Positions 55,884-64,000 of a DNA stretch of 64,000 nucleotides are shown one piece after another. Where the stretch lies: the NCBI RefSeq assembly GCF_026191675.1, contig NZ_JAKRRY010000011.1:1-64000 (forward strand), read 5' to 3'. Each line of letters opens with the position of its first letter. The stretch's first letter is position 1. The notes beneath the pieces were generated by a model. That model made no database searches. It was given only the letters and a program-made list of their open reading frames with translations, and had not been told where the DNA came from. The position numbers and the translations under genes are program-made. This DNA comes from Vibrio qingdaonensis. GTDB lineage: Bacteria; Pseudomonadota; Gammaproteobacteria; Enterobacterales; Vibrionaceae.

Positions 55884-56541
55884 ATTTTCTCTGGTGTAAA
55901 TGTCTGATAAACGAAGAAACGTTATCCGAAATTTCCTGAACATCTGGCTCAAGTAACTTTACCGTTATTTCTGAGTCTCGATTCTCTAACACACCCTTAT
56001 CATTGATGACAAATAATCGTTTTCCGATGACTCGTTGGCTTTCGCTCTCAATAAGTTCGACCGAAACGATCAAACGTAAGTTACGATCGCGCGTTCCCGA
56101 AACGACCTTAGCTAAATCGATTACCGCGCCAATTGGAATAAAATCCGTTGGCTTCACAGCACCAGACACGCCTTCAATGTTCTGTACATCAACGGCAATT
56201 TCCAGAATTTGATTGCTCTTAGTCGAAGATTCTACAGAGAGGCTTCCCATTTGCTTTCGTAGCAATTGTTCGAGTTCAGAACGCAATGTTTCAACTACAT
56301 TTTGAGACACATATGCTTGCTCGACTTTACGCTCTGCGGTGACCGCGCCCAATTCAACTGCAGAGTAATTATCGAGCTTAAAACCATCGTCATACCAAGA
56401 AACGCCCTTATACTTCCCTATCGTTTCAACCGAAAAATGTCGATAACTGTCTTGCGGCTTATAGTCTGCCTGTGTCGGCAGCGTATTTGTGCATCCCGTT
56501 ACGGCTAGCATCATCGACAGCATCAAAATTTTCACTTTCAA
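55882..56541 (-). CDS. Lipoprotein, possibly DUF3313-like
   Basis: 219 residues. Lipobox 'AVTGCTN' gives an acylated Cys near residue 17. The mature part has 'GVSWYDDGFKLDNYSAVELG' near residue 50 and many beta strands, as in DUF3313 or similar outer-membrane lipoproteins. Function unknown, no operon partner. Confidence 0.75.
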   Translation of the reverse strand: MKVKILMLSMMLAVTGCTNTLPTQADYKPQDSYRHFSVETIGKYKGVSWYDDGFKLDNYSAVELGAVTAERKVEQAYVSQNVVETLRSELEQLLRKQMGSLSVESSTKSNQILEIAVDVQNIEGVSGAVKPTDFIPIGAVIDLAKVVSGTRDRNLRLIVSVELIESESQRVIGKRLFVINDKGVLENRDSEITVKLLEPDVQEISDNVSSFIRHLHQRK

Positions 56542-56630
56542 ACTCTAGAACTCCTCTATCAACACCTTTCAAGCATAGGTACCACTCGCTTAATAGCCAA
56601 TTTTGAGATCAAAAACGTGAACCATCGTTA

Positions 56631-56858
56631 TTATCGGACTTCAAGACCAAGATTATACTGCGCGAGGCAGCGTCCAACGTAGCTGACCTTCAATACCGCA
56701 GCAATCAGAATAGTACTGATGTGTGCGAACACTTGAGTCGTCAGTGAAAAATGATGTGCCATTGGGTACGCGATAACGATACTGAGCAACATCAAAAATA
56801 ATGTCGTACCCAAAGTAACATTAGAAATAAAAAGTACGGTTTGAAATTGTTGTGTCAT
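56631..56858 (-). CDS. Small two-span membrane protein, possibly iron-regulated
   Basis: 75 residues from ATG 56858 (GAGGTCG upstream), MTQQFQTVLFISNVTLG, with two membrane spans (about 10-35 and 43-60) and a short tail. The frame is open 39 bases further up, but into the Fur-like palindrome. No family recognised. The operator suggests a role in iron limitation. Confidence 0.7.
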   Translation of the reverse strand: MTQQFQTVLFISNVTLGTTLFLMLLSIVIAYPMAHHFSLTTQVFAHISTILIAAVLKVSYVGRCLAQYNLGLEVR

Positions 56859-56874
56859 ATCGACCTCACGAACA

Positions 56875-56910
56875 TGGTAGTTACTAATGATTATCATTAA
56901 TCAACTACCA
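56875..56910. promoter_or_regulatory. Fur-box-like palindrome
   Basis: TGGTAGTT (56875-56882) and AACTACCA (56903-56910) flank AATGAT-T-ATCATT, so the whole 36 bases are nearly symmetric. The core matches the Fur consensus (GATAATGATAATCATTATC) in its central 13 bases. It lies 17 bases before the start of the small membrane gene. Fur would then repress it in iron-rich conditions. Confidence 0.65.
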
Positions 56911-57136
56911 TTCCAACTTTGACATCGCTTTATTATCAATATCTAACCTAATACCACAAACAAAAATAGGTTATATTGACTCACGCGACAATAGGTCAAT
57001 ACAACCCAATGACGTCAAATTAAATTCAATGTTGGCGAAGACTCCTATTGAACGTTGAGGTGTTTTCTTCAATGGCTTTCAACCAAAGACTCACGAACGA
57101 ATTCTGTGATTTGTCGTTGAATAATTTCACGACGAA

Positions 57137-58315
57137 TCACTTTTCAGAACGGTTTATCTGCGTAAGTACAGCTATCGCCAACATTAGAGCTAACAAAGCA
57201 CAAGCTGCCACAAACATAAACATACGCTCCATTCCAAACTGTTGCCCTACCACGCCACCTAGGCTTGTTCCCGCCGCGTAACCACCAGCAATAGCGAATA
57301 GAAGGTAACCTTGAGTAGAAGCTGGTGGTAACGTCGTGACTTTCGCGACAATAGCGGGTTTCACCATGTCCACCATCGATAAAAATTGCATAAAAAGTAA
57401 GTGCATGAGAAGCGGCAAGTAGAAATAACTCCCGTCACCGATAACGAGATAAGATAATACGCCACCAATAATGGCATAGCCCGTTAAACCAATGACCCAA
57501 ACAGCCCCGGCCCCCATTTTATTGAGAAGGCGTCCAGACAAGTCGAGCGTTACTAGCGAGATGATAGACGAGACCATCAGTAATACCGACATCGCTGACT
57601 TATCAATTGCAAAAAGTTGCTCAAACAAATTCGGACCTTGTGCAACTTGGTTACTACTGGCGAACATCGCAATAAATACGGCAAGTAAGAAAGTAATGAA
57701 TGTTAAGTTCCAATGCCCCTTATCTGCATCGCCATTACCTTCCGCGTGAGCAATGACTAGCTTTGCTGCCGCTTTGACATTGTCAATTCTTACAATCAAT
57801 AACGCGATAACAGACATCACTGCAATCAGTAAGAAACTAAACTTCACGGCTTGTTCGCTCACTAAGGCCAGTAACGCCCCCATCACTATCGCCCCAACAA
57901 AGATACTCTGGTTCATTCGAGTTAAACAAAGCGCTTCATGGTCTTTATCCAATCCTGCTGCAACAATGAACGACGGATTGACTACCATTAGTGTAATTGA
58001 CCCTAAGCCAATCAAAAATGTCGCAACATACATTGCCCATGTTTGATTGACAAAGGCGAATATCACCATCGCTGTCGCATGTAACACTAGAGCACTGCTT
58101 TGGGCAGCGGCATGAAGTTTATATCGATCAATTACCCCTCCAATTAGCGGGGCAATAAAACCACTTAGTCCAACAAACGCTAAGGCGCTGCCACTATGAA
58201 ACATCGAGCCAGAGACCTGATAGATATGACTTGGAACTAAAATAGGGAGCGCCACTAACTGAATCGCGCCAAACATAAATGCGGCGGCATACCAAAACGA
58301 AAGACCTTGCTTCAT
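57137..58315 (-). CDS. MFS transporter
   Basis: 392 residues with about 12 membrane spans: 'GLSGFIAPLIGGVIDRYK' (motif A-like, loop 2-3), 'ATFLIGLGSITLMVV', and a central loop near 205-215. It resembles the drug/siderophore-exporter branch of MFS. Its place near a Fur-like site, about 230 bases downstream of which it starts transcription separately, could point to siderophore export, but this is a guess. Confidence 0.82.
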   Translation of the reverse strand: MKQGLSFWYAAAFMFGAIQLVALPILVPSHIYQVSGSMFHSGSALAFVGLSGFIAPLIGGVIDRYKLHAAAQSSALVLHATAMVIFAFVNQTWAMYVATFLIGLGSITLMVVNPSFIVAAGLDKDHEALCLTRMNQSIFVGAIVMGALLALVSEQAVKFSFLLIAVMSVIALLIVRIDNVKAAAKLVIAHAEGNGDADKGHWNLTFITFLLAVFIAMFASSNQVAQGPNLFEQLFAIDKSAMSVLLMVSSIISLVTLDLSGRLLNKMGAGAVWVIGLTGYAIIGGVLSYLVIGDGSYFYLPLLMHLLFMQFLSMVDMVKPAIVAKVTTLPPASTQGYLLFAIAGGYAAGTSLGGVVGQQFGMERMFMFVAACALLALMLAIAVLTQINRSEK

Positions 58316-58639
58316 TATTACCTCTTCAATCGTAAACCAAATAGAAAAATGATACGGAAAGTTCGCTCTTTGCAGAAGTTACACCGCAGTATGACACCTA
58401 CCAGCCCTTCCTGTTACCTATGATAAAACTTCGTCTCTTTTCATCACATTTCACTTAATTTTCTCATTTCGCCCCCTAATCTAATACCAGAATAAAACAC
58501 TAAAACATCCAATAAATTACAAACAAACAACAACTATTTTTTACACATACAAAATTAATCAATACATTGACGGCGATCATTCTTCACCAATCAATGTCAC
58601 GCCACAATATGCATCCTGTTCTAATTACAAGGATTTATC
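58316..58639. other. Divergent promoter region, MFS / yjiH
   Basis: About 320 AT-rich bases with no gene seen and no strong palindrome. It should hold promoters for both genes. Confidence 0.5.
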
Positions 58640-59380
58640 ATGTCTGATCCAACTGCTCCAGAACGTAAAGTCACCATAGGAAGTTACTTGGCTCTTGCGT
58701 TTGCCATCGTTTTCTTTTCTGGTTTATTACAATCCAACGAATGGTATGGTGTTTTCGACTTTACGACGCTTAATGGCTCGTTTGGTCAAGTGGCCCATTC
58801 TGTTAGCGAAACCTCCGATGGTGTCGTTGAAGCGGCTAAAACCACCTTCCGTGGTGTTGGCGGAAGCGGCGCCCGCGATGGCTTTATTTTCGCATTAACG
58901 CTTATTCCAACGGTGATGTTTGCCTTAGGAATGATCAACGTGTTAGAGCATTACGGTGCATTAGACGCTGCTCGTAAGCTACTTTCTCCGCTTCTTCGCC
59001 CTTTAATGGGTATTCCTGGTAACTCAGGGCTAGCGCTCATTGCGTCGTTACAAAGTACGGATGCTGGTGCGGCGATGACTCGTCAACTTAAAGATGAAGG
59101 CCACCTGACCAAACGTGAAACCGACGTGTTTACCATGTTCCAATTCACAGCAGGCGCCGCCATTGTTAACTTTTTCTCTTCTGGCGCTGTATTGTTTACC
59201 CTGACTATGATGGATGGCTCTCTAGCCGTAACATCATCGATAGGACTCGCGGTCGCCGTAATGTTCCTATTTAAGTTTGTTGGTGCCAACCTATTCCGTC
59301 TTTACCTCAACATTACAGAAGGCAAGGAAGACAAAAACCAAAATGACAACGACACAGCAACGAAGCAGGAGATGCCATAA
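58640..59380 (+). CDS. yjiH: Nucleoside-recognition (Gate) domain membrane protein YjiH-like
   Basis: 246 residues. Membrane spans near 20, 90, 150, 185 and 210, with 'GIPGNSGLALIASLQSTDAGAAMT' and 'FTMFQFTAGAAIVNFFSSGA', the YjiH/Gate pattern. The E. coli pair YjiH-YjiG is thought to transport or recognise nucleosides or peptides. It abuts yjiG with a TAATG overlap. Confidence 0.9.
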   Translation: MSDPTAPERKVTIGSYLALAFAIVFFSGLLQSNEWYGVFDFTTLNGSFGQVAHSVSETSDGVVEAAKTTFRGVGGSGARDGFIFALTLIPTVMFALGMINVLEHYGALDAARKLLSPLLRPLMGIPGNSGLALIASLQSTDAGAAMTRQLKDEGHLTKRETDVFTMFQFTAGAAIVNFFSSGAVLFTLTMMDGSLAVTSSIGLAVAVMFLFKFVGANLFRLYLNITEGKEDKNQNDNDTATKQEMP

Positions 59381-59847
59381 TGAGTGAAGTGAAAGCTAAA
59401 AAGCCAATGGTAACGGACATTTTTGTTGAAGGCGCAAAGAAGGGCTGGGTCATCGCAACAACTTCAACGGTTCCTAATGTGTTGATGGCGTTTGTTATCA
59501 TCAAAGCACTGCAAATCACTGGTGCCCTTGGCGCTATGGGCGTGCTATTTTCGCCAATCATGGCGGTCTTTGGTTTACCTGGTGAATCGGCAGCGGTACT
59601 CATTGGCGCATGGATGTCGATGGGTGGCGCAGTTGGCGTAGTCATCACTTTATTTGACCAAGGTATTCTTAATGGTACGCACATTGCTATTCTCGCGCCC
59701 GCTATCTATCTAATGGGCTCACAGATTCAATATATGGGTCGTATCATGGGCCCTATAGGCACTGAAGGCCGCTATATTCCAGTGATGATTGCCATCTCTG
59801 TACTGAATGCTTTTGGCGCCATGTTCCTAATGAACATCCTAGTTTAG
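59380..59847 (+). CDS. yjiG: Nucleoside-recognition domain membrane protein YjiG-like
   Basis: 155 residues with 4 membrane spans; 'VEGAKKGWVIATTSTVPNVLMAF' and 'FGLPGESAAVLIGAWMSMGGAVG' match YjiG. It is translated together with YjiH. The pair probably forms one complex. Confidence 0.9.
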   Translation: MSEVKAKKPMVTDIFVEGAKKGWVIATTSTVPNVLMAFVIIKALQITGALGAMGVLFSPIMAVFGLPGESAAVLIGAWMSMGGAVGVVITLFDQGILNGTHIAILAPAIYLMGSQIQYMGRIMGPIGTEGRYIPVMIAISVLNAFGAMFLMNILV

Positions 59848-59874
59848 CCCTTAGTAGGCATAAACTTCGTATAG

Positions 59875-59902
59875 AACGGCCTTTCGAGGCCGTTTTTTTT
59901 GA
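59875..59902 (+). terminator. Intrinsic terminator after yjiG
   Basis: AACGGCCT (59875-59882), TTCG loop, AGGCCGTT (59887-59894), then eight T. A strong terminator. Confidence 0.96.
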
Positions 59903-59968
59903 GTAAGACTTATCAAGACTCAATTTGTAGGTATACTCCCCTACCTAATTAAATAGAGGAATTCTGTT

Positions 59969-60475
59969 GTGGCAAATGATATGTCTGTGATTATTGGTCT
60001 CGTTAACCCAAAAAGTCCAACCAACGTCGGTGCGGTAATGCGCGCTGCGGGTTGCTATCAAGCGTCGGAGGTTCGTTATAGTGGCGAGCGCTTCGATAAA
60101 GCCGCAAAGTTTCAAACTGATACTCAAAACATAAACAAAACGATTCCTCTTGTCGGAACCGAAGATCTACTCGGCTCCTTGACTGAAGACATGAAAATTG
60201 TTTGTGTCGAGCTCGTGGTAGGGGCAACGCCATTGCCAGATTTCGTCCACCCTGAAAAAGCGATCTATATCTTTGGTCCGGAAGACAACTCCATTCCAAA
60301 GAAAATCGTGAAGCAAGCTGATGAAGTCGTTTATGTACCAACGATTGGCTGCATGAACCTTGCGGCAACAACCAATGTTCTACTCTACGACCGATTGGCG
60401 AAATCAGCGCAAGAGATTAATCACGATGAACTCATCAAAAGCAGCCGAGACAAAAATAATCACCTCAAAGTCTAA
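59969..60475 (+). CDS. SpoU/TrmH-type RNA 2'-O-methyltransferase-like protein
   Basis: 168 residues from GTG 59969 (GAGGA upstream). 'NPKSPTNVGAVMRAAG' (motif 1, with N-x2-AxxRxA), 'IYIFGPEDNSIP' (motif 2) and 'VPTIGCMNLAATTNVLLYD' (motif 3) follow the SPOUT order, but motif 3 has 'NLAAT' where most have 'SLN'. The length is short, as in TrmL. It probably methylates tRNA; the site is unknown. Confidence 0.85.
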   Translation: MANDMSVIIGLVNPKSPTNVGAVMRAAGCYQASEVRYSGERFDKAAKFQTDTQNINKTIPLVGTEDLLGSLTEDMKIVCVELVVGATPLPDFVHPEKAIYIFGPEDNSIPKKIVKQADEVVYVPTIGCMNLAATTNVLLYDRLAKSAQEINHDELIKSSRDKNNHLKV

Positions 60476-60515
60476 CTGCTCAACTGGCTTTAAATTTATA
60501 GCGGCCTTACCTGGC

Positions 60516-60559
60516 ATGAAACAAACTAACCGCCGATCAAAGCGGCTAGTTTGTTTCAT
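60516..60559. terminator. Long hairpin between converging genes
   Basis: ATGAAACAAACTAACCGC (60516-60533) pairs with the complement at 60542-60559 with one mismatch. It is probably a bidirectional transcript end. Confidence 0.65.
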
Positions 60560-60579
60560 CACTCAATGAACGGCAAAGG

Positions 60580-62580
60580 CTAACGACACTTAAACTGTGC
60601 AACTTGCCCACTAAGCTCCTCCACACGAGCAGTCACTTCATCCGTAACGCCATTTGCATCACGGGATTGTTGCGCGACCATTTTTAGTGCTTCGTTGATT
60701 TCATTAACCAATGTTGAAATAGACTGTGTTGCAGAAGCTTGTTGCTCAGCCGTTGCCGCCAACGTACTCATTTGATCGTTGACGTTTTCCACTTGTTCCG
60801 CCGTCGATTTAATTCGCGAAGCCGCCATATTCGTATGGGAGACGGCTTCACCCGCAATCGTATTGCCAATGCCTATTTGCTCAACAACTTTCTCGGTTGA
60901 TGATTGAATCGCCTGAATTATTCCGTTAATTTCACTGGTTGACTCAGTCGTACGGCTTGCCAGCATGCGTACTTCATCAGCAACCACCGCAAAGCCTCGT
61001 CCTTGCTCTCCCGCTCTCGCGGCTTCAATTGCCGCATTGAGTGCCAGTAAATTAGTCTGCTCAGCCAGCCCTTCTATAACATCCGTCACTTTACTGATTG
61101 CTTGGCTCTCTTGGCGAAGTGTCTCAACAAGTGCTGCCGTGGTTTCAATCGCTTCTGCTAACAATGTCATGCTTTCTTGGTTGGCCTTTAATGCCACCTC
61201 TCCACTTTGCAGTTCCGCTTTAGAATCAAATAACGTCGACGACGACGCTTGCACCTGATGTGCGGTTTGCTCTGCACCTACAGCCACTTCTGATAACGAA
61301 TGACCAATTTCATCAACATGTTGAGATTGGCGCTCCATTCTCTGCAGTCCATCTCGGCTTGATTGCATTAGTTGCGCCATGCCGCCTTGAACCGACACGG
61401 CGTTCTCCGTGACGCCACCCACTAAATCTGCCAATGATTGGTTCATCGAATTCACTGAACGTGTGAGGTCTGCAAGTTCATCGCTTCCTGTAATCACCAA
61501 CGCAGGATTGGATACATCACCTGAGGCGATTTGCTGTGCTCTGTTCGCTAGCGTTTTGATACGCGCGCCGATATGATGCCCCATCACACTCGACACCACG
61601 AAAGCACTCAACAATGCAGCCCCACAACTACTCAGAAGAATGACAACAACCATAGCGATACTTGTTGCTATGCTCTCTTCGGTTTTCGCGGCATTGGCTT
61701 GCTGCTGAGAAACAATGGTATTAAGGGAGATTTGCATTGCGTCGACAGCAGGCACAAGCGAAGAAGACATCAGGTAACTTGCACGGTTCCAATCTGCCGA
61801 TTGGCGAATTTGAATAACTTGCTCTGCCAGCGGAAAGTAAAGCTGCTTCATTTCGTTGAACAGTGACCACAAACTTTGATCGCTTGAGCTTAATAATGAC
61901 GTTTTACTGGCAATTTCGTCGACAACTTGTCGATGATATTTCATTAAGTCATGGTATTTATCTAAATAATCTTGTTGACCATATTGCAAGTAGTCTCGCA
62001 GAGCCGCAAGTGCGTTCGCTAACGACGTATAGCCATCGGCATAAAGCTTAAACAAGCGTTTACGCTCTCCTCCCTCGGTTCTACCGGCTTCATCGTTAAT
62101 CAGACCTTGTAGCTGATCTAATGCAACTTCAGCAATAGGGGCGGCTTCATTGATAAACATAGAGTGAGCGGGAAGATTGTCATCTGTATGGCTGAGGGTT
62201 ACAATTTCTTGAGCAGTCAGTTTAATGTTCGACCAAGCAGTATCTAAGTCATGATACTGACTCGATGAAATCAGTGACTCCAGACTAATCAGTTGAATGT
62301 CGGTGGTGTCAAACGCCTCAAACACCTTTTCCTGACCGAGTTCTTTACCATTATCTGAGTCGTTTAATAGCATGTACCCGCGAAGCACAGAGACCGTCGA
62401 TTGAAGGGATTGCCCCACCTGACGACTTGCATCAACCGTTGGCAAATCATATTGCAGCAAAGATTGCGTGTGGTCTTGCACTTGAATAACACTTCGATAA
62501 ACCAATAGCGAAGAGACGATAAACAGTACACCAAGCGCTAGAAAACCCATTCTAAGCTTACCCGATATCGAGAACTTCAT
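60580..62580 (-). CDS. Methyl-accepting chemotaxis protein
   Basis: 666 residues. TM1 (about 11-30), a long helical periplasmic sensor (about 31-300) of the HBM/4-helix type, TM2 near 310-330, HAMP (about 335-390), and the signalling domain with the hairpin tip '[21 protein letters not shown]'. It ends '...VAQFKCR' without a CheR-binding pentapeptide. It senses an unknown ligand and signals to CheA/CheW. Confidence 0.93.
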   Translation of the reverse strand: MKFSISGKLRMGFLALGVLFIVSSLLVYRSVIQVQDHTQSLLQYDLPTVDASRQVGQSLQSTVSVLRGYMLLNDSDNGKELGQEKVFEAFDTTDIQLISLESLISSSQYHDLDTAWSNIKLTAQEIVTLSHTDDNLPAHSMFINEAAPIAEVALDQLQGLINDEAGRTEGGERKRLFKLYADGYTSLANALAALRDYLQYGQQDYLDKYHDLMKYHRQVVDEIASKTSLLSSSDQSLWSLFNEMKQLYFPLAEQVIQIRQSADWNRASYLMSSSLVPAVDAMQISLNTIVSQQQANAAKTEESIATSIAMVVVILLSSCGAALLSAFVVSSVMGHHIGARIKTLANRAQQIASGDVSNPALVITGSDELADLTRSVNSMNQSLADLVGGVTENAVSVQGGMAQLMQSSRDGLQRMERQSQHVDEIGHSLSEVAVGAEQTAHQVQASSSTLFDSKAELQSGEVALKANQESMTLLAEAIETTAALVETLRQESQAISKVTDVIEGLAEQTNLLALNAAIEAARAGEQGRGFAVVADEVRMLASRTTESTSEINGIIQAIQSSTEKVVEQIGIGNTIAGEAVSHTNMAASRIKSTAEQVENVNDQMSTLAATAEQQASATQSISTLVNEINEALKMVAQQSRDANGVTDEVTARVEELSGQVAQFKCR

Positions 62581-62703
62581 CCTTAATCCTTTTATAAATT
62601 CCTTATTATCTCGGTACTATATCGACAAATATAACAAAATCTATACATTTTCATTATGATTCTTGAATCGTGTTATTTAACCGTTCTCATTGTGTTCAGA
62701 ATA

Positions 62704-62733
62704 AACAATGAGAACGCTGCCGTTCTCATTGTT
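62704..62733. terminator. Inverted repeats between MCP and the right-end gene
   Basis: AACAATGAGAACG (62704-62716) pairs with CGTTCTCATTGTT (62721-62733). A third, partial copy (GTTCTCATTGT, 62683-62693) could pair with the first arm instead, so two alternative stems are possible. Confidence 0.7.
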
Positions 62734-62751
62734 ATCAGGTAACGTTACGCT

Positions 62752-64000
62752 TTACTGACAATACGCAGCAAGCTTACCCGCTTCAACTAACGCTTTGTCC
62801 CACACGAACTCATTGTTATCACTCACATAGTAATAAATAACATCGTTGGGTAGCATCACAAACTGAATGCCTCCATACCCAGACATGTAGGGAACGTAGT
62901 CTTCACAGCCACCCGATAGCACTTTTCGTTTGGACCACATACTATTACTGTAATATTTACTATCCGCTCTAACGTCGAGTGGTGGCGAGGTTGGATCAGC
63001 AAACATTGCTATCTCTAGTTCCGCAGGATCCAACATTGGCTGACCATTAATATATCCCCTATCGATACTGGTAAATTTTGTAATCTTAACGATATCATCA
63101 CGCAAGTAAGTTAAACCATAGCCGCCGAAAGGCATCGATTCAGAATCGTAGGTTCTACCGGTATCCTGAGTGCCAAGATCGACATTAAGTGGTTTCCAAA
63201 TATCGGTAACGATAATGTCAGCAAAAACATCAGCGGTTGCACCACGCTCGTTTCTTACGAAGTTTTGTGCGGCGACCGTAGCGATATAGGTATCTGTCGT
63301 ATGGTAGTTAAAAAAGGTACCCGGTTGCGCTTTTCGTGGATAACGACTTAGGGAATAATCCAGTTTTCCTGCATGATCTAATACTAAGAAAAAGCCCGTA
63401 TCATTCGCTGTTGAATATTCGTCACTTAAATACCCTGATGACAGACGGTAGTTTCCTGTTGCCATATCGATCGCATTATTGGGCGTCACATCATTCCAAT
63501 CGCCTTCTGGGTCTGAAGCTGCTTGTGGGATTAACTCCGTGAGCTGGCTGTCCATATAGCCCGGATAAAGTAATTCAAGACGCATTGATGCCGTTCCAGC
63601 AAGGGTCGTCTTCGCTGTCGAATACGAAGGCACTCTTAAACGCTCGCAATAAGGATGACTTCCTTGCCTTGTATCACAGCCACTGGTGTAGTGAACCCCT
63701 TCGGCAAAAACACCAAAGAATGTCATATGTTCAGGTGTCACTTCTGAAGCATGACCAAAATTCGCAACCTCAATATTGGCCGATGGGAAATCAACGGCCA
63801 ACTCTTGTATGGGCTTACTTGGAATTTTGCTTGATTCATAAGATTGATGCGCTTGCTTAATTTCCAAGCTATTTGAGATGACACTTGGTATATACGTGGC
63901 ATCGACACTTCCCCACATGTCGAACTGATAGTACAGACACGTTTCCGAAGCGATCTGATAGGCCACATCACTCATGGTATTATCATCATACGTGAATGTC
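62752..64000 (-). CDS. Beta-lactamase-family serine hydrolase-like protein (cut by window edge)
   Basis: The frame is open from stop 62752 to the right edge (over 415 codons); an internal ATG at 63975 is not necessarily the start, as eight open codons precede it. 'RVPSYSTAKTTLAGTASM' gives an S-x-x-K motif (Ser-Thr-Ala-Lys), and 'PGTFFNYHTTDTYIATVAAQ' resembles the Tyr-x-Asn part of class C-like penicillin-binding hydrolases. It is probably an exported esterase or peptidase of this family. The missing part at the right prevents a better call. Confidence 0.7.
   Translation of the reverse strand, partial: TFTYDDNTMSDVAYQIASETCLYYQFDMWGSVDATYIPSVISNSLEIKQAHQSYESSKIPSKPIQELAVDFPSANIEVANFGHASEVTPEHMTFFGVFAEGVHYTSGCDTRQGSHPYCERLRVPSYSTAKTTLAGTASMRLELLYPGYMDSQLTELIPQAASDPEGDWNDVTPNNAIDMATGNYRLSSGYLSDEYSTANDTGFFLVLDHAGKLDYSLSRYPRKAQPGTFFNYHTTDTYIATVAAQNFVRNERGATADVFADIIVTDIWKPLNVDLGTQDTGRTYDSESMPFGGYGLTYLRDDIVKITKFTSIDRGYINGQPMLDPAELEIAMFADPTSPPLDVRADSKYYSNSMWSKRKVLSGGCEDYVPYMSGYGGIQFVMLPNDVIYYYVSDNNEFVWDKALVEAGKLAAYCQ

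Noticed and set aside
60003..60371. 122-codon minus-strand frame inside the SpoU-type methyltransferase
   Set aside because: Antisense to conserved SPOUT motifs, without start signals.

Overview
The window looks like a chromosomal segment of a Vibrionaceae gamma-proteobacterium, most likely Vibrio and perhaps its second chromosome. This rests on the adjacent hmp/norR pair, roxA, yaeQ, a FadL-like porin, two RND pumps, a TRAP transporter, the tRNA-Gly(UCC) sequence and the moderate GC content. No phage, integrase, transposase or CRISPR array was seen. Both ends cut through genes.

Layout. 0-1.2 kb: small divergent genes (SnoaL-like fragment, a short hydrolase-like ORF and a 27-residue membrane peptide). 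1.2-6.5 kb: LysR regulator, RND pump and its lipoprotein adaptor. 6.6-10.1 kb: a probable gene remnant or dispersed repeat, then a TRAP carboxylate transporter in Q-M-P order. 10.7-12 kb: MscS-type channel. 12-34.5 kb: a sulfatase locus with an eight-heme cytochrome carrying HEAT/TPR-like repeats, sulfatase 1, an inserted block (RND pump, AraC regulator, PLP decarboxylase), then a long operon of BatD, two VWA proteins, DUF4381, DUF58, MoxR ATPase, a TPR protein, a small secreted protein, a radical-SAM sulfatase-maturing enzyme, and sulfatase 2 at its head. 34.8-44.7 kb: YiaW/YiaV pair, FadL-like protein, SDR, LuxR regulator, porin, DUF3604 hydrolase and a secreted lipase-like hydrolase. 45-49.3 kb: tRNA-Gly, small beta-barrel protein, ThrE-type exporter, cold-shock protein, YaeQ. 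49.3-52.5 kb: nitric-oxide defence pair hmp/norR with a strong sigma-54 promoter match. 52.6-64 kb: housekeeping and accessory singletons (DOPA-dioxygenase-like, anchored glutaredoxin, amidotransferase, RoxA, a Fur-box-like palindrome before a small membrane protein, MFS transporter, YjiH/YjiG, SpoU-type methyltransferase, chemoreceptor, beta-lactamase-family hydrolase).

The most interesting unit is the sulfatase locus. Both sulfatases are of the Cys type (CTAGR) and so need conversion of cysteine to formylglycine. The radical-SAM enzyme for this lies directly behind sulfatase 2. It is followed, with overlapping or abutting genes, by a MoxR-DUF58-DUF4381-VWA-VWA/TPR-BatD module. That gene set resembles mxaRSACKL, which in methylotrophs loads calcium into methanol dehydrogenase. 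Type I sulfatases also need a divalent metal, usually calcium, so a metal-loading or folding module dedicated to exported sulfatases is a reasonable but untested reading. The TPR protein of this operon and the tail of the eight-heme cytochrome appear to be paralogous, which ties the cytochrome to the same system.
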